Origin: Mortierella alpina
Taxonomy: Eukaryota > Mortierellomycota > Mortierellomycetes > Mortierellales > Mortierellaceae
Direction: 5' to 3'
Assembly (NCBI GenBank): GCA_029449245.1
Contig: JANATF010000003.1
Location: 3,100,001-3,164,000 of the forward strand
Length of the DNA: 64,000 bases
Position numbers and translations under genes: made by a program. Numbering within the stretch: the first letter of the stretch is position 1; every line of letters begins with the position of its first letter. Positions 13,077-32,614 of the stretch are shown here, in pieces. The notes beneath the pieces were generated by a model. That model made no database searches. It was not told where the DNA came from and was given only the letters and a program-made list of their open reading frames with translations.

Positions 13077-14687
13077 CAAAGTGAGAGATGGAAACATGTT
13101 TACGAAGAAAGAGCGACGACGTTGAGCGACCGCAGGTTCTTTGTTTCGCTGAGCTGAGCGACGCTCATGTACCTCATATACAGCAACCAGAACCAACACC
13201 AACAACGAGCCATGCATCAGTGAAGTGTACACACAAACATACACGAGGGAACGTATGCGGAACCTGGCTTCCGGGCGCGCCCTGAACATTGATAACAGGA
13301 ACATCAACTAGCCTTGGCTCGAGCATACTTGGTTTCGTGCACCAATAGGCTGAAATCACTCTTCAACAACACAACGACTGCCTCGGGCAATTCGCACTGC
13401 CTTCACATCCTGGAGCACGAGCAGAATCAAGGAGGTATTTTCTTTCATTCAAAAAGCAGGCTCCCAACGTTATTTTTTTTCGCATCTCCTTGATGTTAAC
13501 CCACTGTCTCTCCCAATTTGCATATAGATGTGTCTGCGTGTGCACTGGTGGATGCATCTGCTGCTGCTTTCTGACAAAAGTATGTGTGAGGATGCTCGGT
13601 GTGTTTTCTCAAAAGTCGAACAGCTCATCTGATACCAGGCTCTTTTTGGTCCAAAAGTCGCCACTCAGAATTGCCATGAACCGGGTCATCTACCGTGGAC
13701 TAGACGCGCGGCATGCGTAGTTGGAGCCCACATAGGCTGTCTACCATGCAAGGAACAAGGTTCCACAGCTCCTAAGCGCCGATTCGCAACGCTGTCTATG
13801 TACGCTATATAGGCCGAGTGACAAAAATAGCTATCAAGTTTCCTAACGTTCTAGGGTGGGGGTTGTGCGGGATGACACCGTATCCGTATCCTGCGTGTAC
13901 CTTCGGTCATTAAGATAAGGAAGGTGTCTATTGTACTGTAGACCACAGGGTCTGCATGTGGTTCAAGGTCAATATGCAACAAGCGGTGGACCACGATCAA
14001 AGATGGAGACAAGGGGGGTGAATTGGCGTGGCCAGTCCAGTTTTGAGTGCTAAAAATACTTACAGTGAGTGCGACTTGCGAATTTAGGGTGAAATGTACA
14101 AACATACATATACATCGCGACCCAGCGACGACCCAAGGGCTAGACTTTGAACGATCCACATGTGGATCCTGTCGTTCCAAACGCGCGAGAGCCTACCATT
14201 TTCGGGACTACCTAGTCCAAACTTCTTGTCAGCAGTGGTACCTTCTATTCTGCATTTCTAGATACAGGCTGTAAGCTAGCACAAGCATCAAGGACCTCCA
14301 CAAATGGCCGTTTTTTTTTCTTGGACCAAGGGCTTTTTGATTGCTGTGGACAATGGTACTACAAACCTGCAGGCACTATAATAGCACCAGCTTTTGGGGG
14401 CAGGGGAATAGATAAAGTCGATGAGAGCCGGAGATAGAGAGATAAATATGTCGTCTTTTATTGTAGATTCTGGTAAAGTAAGCCAGTGCGAAGCAGGGAC
14501 AGGGACACGGACAAGGTTGGGGAGAGGTACGCAGAACGGTGGCCACGGACTCGCGCTGGCCGCTTGGATTTGTGGCTCGAGATAAATCAAGTCTAGGCCT
14601 CCCAACAAACAATTGTCTACTATACATGTACTTGTGCAGGTCCATGGAGTCAGTCTCGAAGAGCGGCCTTTTAAAAACTACATTATG
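13077..14687. other. Intergenic region between the two chitin deacetylases
   Basis: About 1.6 kb without a supported gene. Short open frames (for example 13851-14180 minus) show no family resemblance. The region holds upstream control DNA of copy 1 and the 3' end of copy 2. Confidence 0.45.
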
Positions 14688-15613
14688 CTAGCGATACCAT
14701 CCAGTCGTATCGCCTAGACACGTCCCGACAGGCATAATATTGTATCCTTTACTCAGCACATACTCAATGGCGAGCTTGGAAAACACCTCGGCAGTGCCTT
14801 GCTCCGCGTCGTGCTGAAGACTGATATAGCTCTTTTCGGAAGCAGCAGGGTTGGTTAGAACCGTCCGGTACCCTAGGAGGTTGCGTTTGTAGTCAAGAGG
14901 CTACGTGAAAAAGAACCAGAAGAGAGGTTTAGATCTACAAATGATCTACAGCAGTGACTGTTGCTTCACTGTTTCACGACTAGTCACCCCTTACATGCTG
15001 CCAGTCATCCGTGTCGACATTCCAATTGATGACCTTGTATCCTTTGGAGCCGAGGTACTCCAGTGCCTGTGGAGATGTGTTTCCGTAAGGCGGACGCATG
15101 TACACTGGGCTGACACCAATGATGTTCTTCAGTGCGTCATCGACTACAAAAACATGTGCTTGTTAATAAACAGAGCAAAGCGGCGATAGACCCTCAACTA
15201 GTTTTACGGACGCGTGTTGGTAGCTTCTTACGCTTCGTCATCTCGCTGGCGATATCTGTCGATGATTGAGAGATATCGGCATGGGACCAAGTATGCGAAC
15301 CAATTTGATGACCTTCAGCATGGGCACGTTTCACCACGGCTGCAATTTGTGGGTCCAGGATGTCGTTGTAGTTCTGACCGTTGACAAAGAAAGTCACCTT
15401 GATGGACTTATTCCCAAGGTAATCCAAGAGCTCATGAGTCCAGATACTGGGTCCGTCATCAAACGTTACTGCAAAAGACTTGGGGACGGTGCATGTGAGG
15501 ATGACCTCTGCAGCCGTTCGTTTCATCAGCTTTGGGAGCGGGGACGCGAGATTTAATGACGGCAAGGTGATGGCCAAAGCCATAGCCGCCACAGCGATGT
15601 ATTTGCCAAGCAT
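14688..15613 (-). CDS. Secreted chitin deacetylase (CE4), tandem copy 2
   Basis: Three exons (15613-15232, 15143-14995, 14900-14688) encode 247 residues. A signal peptide (MLGKYIAVAAMALAITLPSL) precedes the NodB fold with TFDDGP (50-55), HTWSH (107-111), MRPPYG, the segment WNVDTDDW and SLQHD, so the active site looks complete. It lacks most of the Pro-rich linker seen in copy 1. The first intron splits the same Leu codon in phase 1 as in copy 1. The second intron sits at the same His codon but two bases further on (phase 0 instead of phase 1). The pair is a clear tandem duplication. The role is deacetylation of chitin at the wall or in the secretory route. Confidence 0.92.
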
Positions 15614-16484
15614 TAGAGATCCTCTGAACGATAGCGTCTTGAGCGCGAAGCGAGGTTGGCAAAGAAAGATACTTGGGAGGGGACAATGCTGTTGATTAAG
15701 AGGGATGATTTTGAACTGGTTGAAAACACAAGAGTGAAAAATGCACAACGAAAGGGACCTTATCAACGAACGACCTTGGCGAGCATTTTCCTACACGGGA
15801 TGGAGCCACCGATCGTTACGCTCTCTAATCGGCACCATAATAGAGGACTTTTGCCTACTGCACATTTCTCTAGGATAGACACCAGCTACGAGGAGCTGAT
15901 AAAGGGAACAGCCAAGGGGGGACGCAGTTCGGACGGAGTCGTCAGTGAATAGGAGACCTAGGAGAGCAGGAGATCGCGACTATACCTGGTAAGACAATAA
16001 CCTGCCCCTCTCCCATAAATTCTCCACCCATAAACTTTCCACGGGTGTGCGACTTGGAAACTACTATCGCTGATGGTTGTGTCGACGAGATCGACAGCCC
16101 TAGTTCTCAACCCTCACCCTGACAGGCAGGCATACGTGGTGGCTTTAAACGTCCAGTTATCCACTCCCGCCCTCCAGGTGCTCTCATGCGGGCTGCCTGC
16201 CTGCCTGCCTGCCTACCTGCCTGCAGAACAAGGGCGTAGAACAAGGGCGAAGAACAAGGGCCTGAAACAGAGGCTTTAGTCATAGTCGCTCCCTCCAACT
16301 TGGATCCTCCACGGGAGGAAAGAGATGAGGGACTACTTGTATGAGGAGCCACTGAGCCCCTCTATGGGGTGAACGAGTTCCGTATACACTGCTATGCTGA
16401 GCCTGGATATGGCCGCCACCATTGTCTTTGAACTTGGACGGCGCAGGCGCAAGCAATTCGCGGTTTTATAAAAAGCCTCTATAT
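15614..16484. other. Intergenic region with short tandem repeats
   Basis: Contains the promoter side of deacetylase copy 2 and the 3' end of the Atg16 gene. A CTGC/CCTG tetranucleotide run lies at about 16192-16224, followed by three imperfect copies of a 12-nt unit around AGAACAAGGGCG (about 16226-16266). No gene was found. Confidence 0.5.
16192..16266. repeat. CTGC tetranucleotide run and adjoining 12-nt tandem repeat
   Basis: Seven to eight CTGC-type units are followed directly by three near-copies of AGAACAAGGGCG. Both are simple tandem repeats in intergenic DNA, with no sign of function. Confidence 0.75.
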
Positions 16485-18999
<2,515 letters not shown>

Positions 19000-19242
19000 G
19001 GTCATTGTTTAGCTGGTTGCTTTGCTGAAGCTGAAGGAGGTGGACGCGGAGGTTCTGGCTGTGTGTCGAGAAAGTGTTGCGTCGGAGGAGAAATAAAGGT
19101 TCAATTCTCCCGGGACACGAATTTTTAGCTCATTCACAGGCGAAGCCACAAAGAGCAAGTTATTGTACATCCTTGACAGTTGACACTTTTTGACTTTTTT
19201 ATTGCGTGAGTCGATTCCTCATCCTTTTCAGGCGCCTTGCAC

Positions 19243-20202
19243 TCATGACACTAGAATGACCTGCATTCTTCGTCCTCTGTTCACCCCTCCCAGTCCACGT
19301 ACATTGAGATACCGCATCGGCTGCGAGCTTATGATATCCAATGGCAATGTCTTCCTGCTGCATAGACCGTCGCCCGTCATCGCCGATGCTGCGTGCGAGC
19401 AGCTAGGTATCGCAAGGGTCGATTGGAATGACGATGAAGGTGTGCTTGGAGAGGACGCTGGCGACGATGCGGACGGCGAGCCAGAGAAGGAAGATGAACC
19501 AGGCTGAGATAGCCCTGGTGTGAATGGACTTGTCGAGGGCTGCGGAGCCGCTACTGCTATTACGGGAGCTGGCCGTCGGGTATGTAGAATCAACAAATTC
19601 CGGCTCTCGTCGTAGACGTTGCTGCTCCGGAAGGCGGATGGGTCGCTTGACCATTGCTCTCCTGCCATCCTCAGGCTAGGAGAGGCGGAAGAAGAGCCTG
19701 GGGTCGAGTTGGAGCTGGCGTGTGAACTGACGGCGGATGCGCTGTTATCGGCGTGAGACATGGCCAGTGGCGACGGGGCGCTGGCTCCTGAGCTCGTCAC
19801 TGCTGTGGTCGTAAGCAAGTCCGCTTTTCCGGCTCTGGCCACTGTCGGGGCTGTCTCCGCGCCCCCCTGGGTCTCTTCAGATGGGCCAAACTGTTGATCG
19901 TAGCTCCTAATGTCAACAGACATGGACAAGGCAGGATCCTTTTGGAAAACAAAAGAAAAGACGATGCCCTGGGAAGGATCATTCTGCGACGGCGAGCGTC
20001 TCGGTATGCTCTTTCGCCGCCCCACCTGCACGGGATCCGCCAGCTGGGGCGAAGGTGAGGATGCACTCGAGGGTGCGGCAGAGGCGGCTTTGCTGGGACT
20101 GGTGCTGTTGCTAACAGTGCTGCTACTCCTTGCCGGGTAGGGAGAATGTGAGGCCTGAACCAACTGCCTTGCCTTGCGAGTTGCCGTCTTTTTTTTTGCC
20201 AT
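19243..20202 (-). CDS. Ser-rich disordered protein of unknown function
   Basis: A single open frame of 319 residues starts MAKKKTATRKAR, a basic segment that could serve nuclear import. Most of the rest is Ser/Pro/Ala low complexity. More ordered-looking patches are DPSQGIVFSFVFQKDPALS (about 75-93) and SSNVYDESRNLLILHTRR (about 193-210). No family is recognised. It sits 244 bp upstream of the Atg16 start on the same strand and diverges from the kinase gene at 22672. A polypyrimidine tract ending in AG inside the frame, and a GTACGT near the end, leave open that an intron was missed. The frame could also be partly non-coding. Confidence 0.5.
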   Translation of the reverse strand: MAKKKTATRKARQLVQASHSPYPARSSSTVSNSTSPSKAASAAPSSASSPSPQLADPVQVGRRKSIPRRSPSQNDPSQGIVFSFVFQKDPALSMSVDIRSYDQQFGPSEETQGGAETAPTVARAGKADLLTTTAVTSSGASAPSPLAMSHADNSASAVSSHASSNSTPGSSSASPSLRMAGEQWSSDPSAFRSSNVYDESRNLLILHTRRPAPVIAVAAPQPSTSPFTPGLSQPGSSSFSGSPSASSPASSPSTPSSSFQSTLAIPSCSHAASAMTGDGLCSRKTLPLDIISSQPMRYLNVRGLGGVNRGRRMQVILVS

Positions 20203-22671
20203 AGTCGAGCGTCTGTGTGCTTGTGGGTATGTGTGTGAGAGTGTGAGAGAAGACAGGGGGTGGGATGTAAAACGTGAAAGGACAGCAGGTGAGGAAGACT
20301 GAGAAAATGGCCAGGTCCAGGAGCAAAGGAATGGGATGAGAGTAGAGTCAGGACAGAGTGAACGAGGACAGAGATGGAGAGACGAAAGAAAAAGAGATGC
20401 CTGTCAAGACCCGTCTGTCGGTCGCTGTCTCTTTTCTGTCACCACGGACAGCAGGACAAAAGCGGACTGCGACACCGCTTTAGAGTTGTCACCTTGTCAC
20501 CTCTCACCCCCATCCTACCCCTCTCCCTGCCTTCTCTCTCACTCTCTCTCTCGCTCTCTCTCTCTCCCTCCTTGCTCTCCTCCTCCTCGTTCTCCTTTAT
20601 TCTCCACGGACCCCACCTGTGCTTGCCATCGTCCTTCCTCCACTGCCATGCCAGTGCATGTGGTAAAAGGTCTTTATTTGCTCTCATGTCTTTGACCCTG
20701 CAGCATCTCAGGGATGCTCATCAAGACCTTGCTTGATCTTGAAGTGTGCTCCACGGCCTGAAGCGACGTTCAGGCCACATGGGAGCAAGCACGGTACACA
20801 TTGGTGATTTCATATAAAGGAGTTCATTGAGCCTCACTACGATTGCATGTCATTTCACTGTTACAAACACAACGCGTGCCATTCAGGCCTAAATTGTAAC
20901 GCATTACCTGTCTCCACTACCTACGGGCGCCTGCTGCAGCATTGGATTTTCTAAACTTCACGCTGGTTCTCAGTAGTATGGTGCACCCGTAAAACGATCA
21001 GTCTATGCGGCTCTGCGACTTGCTTAGGGATGGCCCATACGCGTTGAACGACTATCCGGCTTGTACTGCGAATAGAGCTCTCGAGGGAAGGATCATACAG
21101 CCCCAACCTGGAAGGCGTGAACTCCTTTATAGACGTTGGGCGACATTGCAGCCCAGGCAGTGCTTTGTTGGAAAGCAGCCATCGACAATAGCAGGCCCTG
21201 CACGGATATCTTCCCTGCCCAGGAGTCTGTCATATCAAATTTTTAGTGTGCAGGTGGAAGTTGAAGGTCATTCGATTCCTCCTTTGCTACCTCCAGCCCC
21301 GCTCTTGGGTTTTTCCACACCACCAACATAATAGACCTTAGTTAATATAGGCCATTCTTGCTCAGCGACATGAAGGAACTTCAAAAATACGTAATAGGCC
21401 CTAGATAGTCGTGAACAGAATGATCCAAGAAAAAAATCGAAAAGCTCTGGACCTCATGCGGACATTGTACGCTGTATTCTCATGTCGCAGTGACAGTGAC
21501 ATGCTCCCACGCCAACTCAAGTCGCATCATCGTGGTCCGTGTCAAGGTGGTTGAGGATACCAATGGCCAGTGTCTGTCCATCAAAAGAATCAGAAATACG
21601 ATCAAGTCAAGAGGACCCGCAGCCTTGGTGCTAGCAGCCAACAGACATGCACGCCGTTGCGGGTCGTCAGCAACACCTGATCCTGGCACTGGATCAACCA
21701 TGACGGTCTACTGCTCTTGAGTCTCGACATCGATCTGAGCAATCACAGTGCTTGCACGCATGCCTCTGTAGACTGAGGTTTGTGCAACACCTAGGTATCT
21801 TCCCTTCACCCTTTTCACGCTCGGGCAACCTGACCTACGAACACATCGCCCCAACGTGCTGACCTTGCTGCCTGACTGGCTGACACCCGTCCGTGACCGA
21901 TGCGAGAGCACCTTCCCGCACACTCGTGGCATTTAGGGAAAATGCGCGGCAAAGACAAATAAAAGCCTTTCGCGTCCAAGCGTCGCGTCTCACGGTCGTC
22001 GCTTTCCCTTTGCCCTGCTTGCGCTGTTTCCCGTCCGCCAAGCACCTGTCTCCGTTCTGTGCCCCACCCCCCTTGTTGATACAGCGGTCCACCCGTCCGC
22101 TCCATGTGCCCATGGGCACTCCCATTGCATCGCTGCATTGCTGTTTCCAGTTCCTGCCATTCACCTTGCACCTGGCTATAAGGCACACACCTCGATTCCC
22201 TCCCCCCCTCTTTGTCTCTTCTTCCTGCCTTTCCTACTCTTCTTTTTTCCCTTCTCCGTCTGTCCGCACTTTCTCGTCCCTCCTAACCTCTCCTGACCTC
22301 CCTCGCTCGCCCCGTTCGTCACTCCTACCCTCGTCCACCACCGTCCTTACCATCGCCAGGTGCTCCGCCCTGCATTCATTCGTCCTTTTGTTCAATTCAC
22401 AGCTTTGGACCCTTCTTGGAGCCCTTGCTCTTTTTCTCTCACTTCCTCTTTCTTTATCTAGCTCTACCTCGCTCTCTCGCTCAATCTTTCTCGCAAACTC
22501 TTCGTGGTTCTCCTTTGCCCCACTTGAGCTCAAAAGACTGTCCGTTCGAGTAGGGTGGCTCCTGCTCTGTTTTCCCCTCCGCCTCTCACCTCCTCTTACC
22601 TCTCATTACTCCCTTTGCTTCCCACTCCCCTAGCTTCCGCTCATTCTCTTCCCGCATTGGAGCCTTACGCC
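20203..22671. other. Divergent intergenic region with pyrimidine-rich kinase leader
   Basis: About 2.5 kb lies between two divergent starts. It contains a CT-microsatellite-like tract near 20525-20600. A strongly pyrimidine-rich stretch from about 22190 to 22670 leads into the kinase start and is probably its 5' untranslated leader. No gene is supported between 20340 and 22190. Confidence 0.5.
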
Positions 22672-29492
<6,821 letters not shown>

Positions 29493-29508
29493 TCGATCGC
29501 TCTTTTAC

Positions 29509-29535
29509 ATATTTTTTTTTTATTAAAAAAAATAT
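29509..29535. terminator. Symmetric T/A inverted repeat between convergent genes
   Basis: A run of T is followed after a few bases by a matching run of A, flanked on both sides by ATAT, so each strand presents the same T-rich then A-rich signal. It lies in the 57 bp between the stop codons of the kinase and the arrestin-like gene and could serve 3' end formation in both directions. This is inferred from position and symmetry only. Confidence 0.4.
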
Positions 29536-29549
29536 TTCGATGTACAGCT

Positions 29550-31919
29550 TCAATTGTCCTGAAGTCCTGACTGCAAAGTCTGCTGGATCTTCGAATGGTG
29601 CATTTCCAGTAGGAGCTCTTTACCTAGGCCCGAGGCTTTGGGGCTCATGGACCGCCGACCCATACGGGGCAACGTATGCGTTCCTCCCCCTATTGACCGA
29701 CCCTCCGGGTGACCGACGATGGGCGAGGTGGAGGGTGGAGAAGGGGGTGGTGTGCCCAAACCCGAAGAAGCCGACCCGACTCGACGGGCCAGACTACGAC
29801 CGTTTCTGAACCGCTCTGGAAGCCTCTGATCTTCTTCATCACTCTCGCCAGACGATGTTGATTTCCTGGCTGCGGTGGCTGCCTGAACAATACTCTGAAT
29901 CTCTTGTTCGTCTTCTTCCTCTACGATGAGGGTCTCTAGATTTGACAGGTGTTGCATCATTTCTTCCTCGAAGCGATCCCGGACAAAGCAGGGTCGGTCC
30001 ATGACGTCCAGATAATTGGGGACGGGCCAGCGAAGTTGCTTCTCGGTGACACTGTAAGGCACTGTTCCAATAATGACGGGTACCAAGGGGAGTTGAATCA
30101 AGGTGGGCCATTTCATGGTTGCATTGACGGTCGCGATCCTGTCCATGTGTAGATTGGTCTTGATGATCTTGTCGACAGACAACTTGCGTGATCCTGCACG
30201 CGATGAGGTCTGTGAAGCGCCATTGCTCTCGCCAGCTGCTGGTGTGGTTGAGTTGCCTGTTCCTGTTCCTGCCCCTGATGAGATCCCTGAAGCGTTCTGA
30301 AACAGCGAAATGTCAATGGGAGGGGGTGTCCGCACAGTCGGGGTAAACCAGCTGGCGAGTCCTGTATTTCGGCTGGCAACGGGGAGTGTGATCGAGAGGT
30401 AGTAGTCAACTTTGTACAGAGGTGTGATGGACTTGTTGGTGGTGGGGAGAAGCCCTAGGTTGGTGGGTGCCTTGAACTCGAGTGCCTCCATCCATGTTGA
30501 GTTCTTGTTGGGAGTCTTGGAGACGGGTATAGTGATCGAGTGAACTGTGATAGGATCTGTGGGCAGCAGCGAGTTGGCAGAGGGTGAGGTAGAGGGCGAT
30601 GAGGGCTCCGATGGCGGATATGAGATGACTCGGATGAGACTGAGGTGGATAACTTGAAGCTCTGTCTCTGACGAGTTGGTGATACTGAGCGACAGCGGTA
30701 ATGACTCGCCTGCATAATCGAGATAGTTTTCAAAGGTGTCAGATTTGATACACTGCTGTTGCATTCAGGCGCAGAACCATGAGGGCTGAGCGTGATATGA
30801 AAATGGTATTTTGGGGCGATGTACCAAAAAAAAAAAAAAAAAAAAAGGTAAAAAGGAATATAGGGGCTCTCTTCCTGTCAGGTTCGTGGTCATTGCTAGG
30901 GACGAGGGGGGGCGATGTTCGAGATCCGGGCCCTTTGAAGCAAGAGACAAACGGACAAAAAGAGAGAGTACCACGTCGCACGCATGAAATCAACATAAAT
31001 GGAAAAAGGAACAAGGAAAGTCCACAGGGACAACGTTGACCAGGGTACACCAAAGAAGCATTGTGCCGTCGCTTCGCTTTTCGACACACACTCCTACCTG
31101 GGCAGATGCCACGTTGGGGGCTCTCGACCGCAGCCTTGAATAGGACGCGGTTGGAGTTGGGGTCCATGACCTGTGCCATCTCAATGACGGGGAAGTGAGG
31201 GATGCAGGTCGGTACAAGAGGCAGATACTTCAGCTGCACTGCGGGAGAGACGAGAGTGGCCTGCGTCAAGGCATCGTCTGGGTTGGTCAAAAAGTCCAGC
31301 TCGGCATGGAGCGAATAGACCACAGAACGCTCGCCGTCCTAGAGAAGCAAGCCAAACGGTAGCATTAAAACAGAGTACATGTACAACTCAAACAAGACAC
31401 TAGTCTCCCATGCTAGAAAAAACGGTACGTGGTGGGTTCCAGTACGAGTGGTTTCAATGCGTGCGCAATACTTACGACCATTGACGCTGGCAAGTTGACT
31501 CTTGGGAATTTGATGTTGAACATAAAGGAATGTCTCTTGACATGCAAGGGCTCATCCAGGAGCAGAAGGTTGCTGATTTCAAAGAGACAATGCTGCTGCA
31601 AGCCTCCTGCAAGGGCTTGGCCCTGTGCGGCTGCTGAATCGGAACTCTGCCGAGCTTCATCCGAGTCTGTGGGAGCATGTTGTGGAATGGTGTGCAGGCC
31701 GCTGAAGATGACGCGCAGACGACATGGGCCACGGATGGGCTTGACGGGCTGCACGTTCAGCTGACCCTGGAAGACGGTGCCTGGTCCGTGGTAGTTGTCG
31801 AGGCCATGGCGCGTGGGCACGGAGATGTTGAATCCGTTGGTCGGAGCGAGGAAGGACTGGGCGAGGGTGTTGTTGTCATCGGGTGTCTGGAAGAAGGGGA
31901 ATCCTTTGAGTCGCAGCAT
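29550..31919 (-). CDS. Arrestin-fold protein
   Basis: Three exons (31919-31476, 31338-31098, 30709-29550) encode 614 residues. The first exon carries an arrestin N-domain pattern: GTVFQGQLNVQPVKPIRGPC, an L-rich strand, and KRHSFMFNIKFPRVNLPAS ahead of DGERSVVYSLHAEL. The second domain begins after the second intron with GESLPLSLSITNSS and runs to TLIQLPLVPVIIGTVPYSV. The Ser/Pro-rich tail contains an acidic patch (VEEEDEQE). Fungal alpha-arrestins recruit ubiquitin ligases to transporters through PPxY motifs. None was seen here, so that role is not claimed. The last acceptor was chosen because only it gives CPGESLPL in frame. Intron 2 (388 nt) contains a 20-nt A-run. Confidence 0.8.
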
Positions 31920-32614
31920 TGCTGTTCTGTAGCAACAGGTGGGAGGGGGGCGGTGGAGTGCGAAGTTGAAGGTGAAGGTAAAGGTGAAAGAGGTGTGCGG
32001 CTGTGGGTGAGCAAAGAGGCAAAGAGTGAGAGAATCAAAAATCGTTTTACAGTAGTCTTGGGCCAGTGGCAGGGCTGCATCGGGCAGGGCGCTCGCGTTA
32101 GATCTCCGTCGTGCTGCTGAGGCGGGCTGGAAAGGGCCTTTCCGACGGGCAACGAGGGCATGCTCGCTGAAAATTCGACGATTGGTGGGCGCTCTGCCCA
32201 GCCACACCTGCCCACCTGCACTGCAGTCCTCCTGCCCCTTGTCCCCTTGTCCTCTTGTCCTCTTGTCCTCATGTCCCTAGCCTTCTTGACTTGGTCGTCT
32301 TGTCCCTCTTGCCGTCCTGTTTTCCTGTCCTCTTGTCGCCTTGTGCTCTTGCTTGCCCTTTTATCCTCTGGAAGGGCTTGTCGTTTTGACTGCTTCTCTT
32401 CCCACGCCAAAGATAGAAGCCTATATGCATCTCCAAAAGAATGCTCACGTGATATAACCTATTAAGCCACACACTGCGGATCGAGCATTCTGATTGGGCC
32501 AGCAGACATCCAGGGGAATAGTTGGCAACAGATGCTTATAACATCCCCAATTCGCTTTCCGATTCGCTCTTCATTCTTTCCTTCCATCTACATCCATCCT
32601 ATATCCACTGCACC
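31920..32614. other. Bidirectional promoter region with degenerate 9-nt repeats
   Basis: The 695 bp between the divergent starts of the arrestin-like and MYND genes contain many imperfect copies of CCTCTTGTC between about 32225 and 32360. A TTATAAC lies near 32536, about 80 bp before the MYND start, and could be its TATA box. No separate gene is present. Confidence 0.5.
32225..32360. repeat. Degenerate tandem array of a CCTCTTGTC-like 9-mer
   Basis: Reading the plus strand, near-copies of CCTCTTGTC or CCTTGTCC follow one another, perfect in places (around 32245-32272) and decayed elsewhere. The array sits centrally in a head-to-head intergenic region. Confidence 0.65.

Noticed and set aside
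30710-30764. Upstream extension MQQQCIKSDTFENYLDYA of the last arrestin exon
   Set aside because: The phase of the preceding exon fits only the acceptor at 30711-30710, which starts the exon at GESLPLSL.
31920-32410. Basic repeat-like open frame (TRRQEDRKTGRQEGQDD) upstream of the arrestin gene
   Set aside because: It is the antisense reading of the CCTCTTGTC repeat array, and the arrestin start at 31919 fits the fold.
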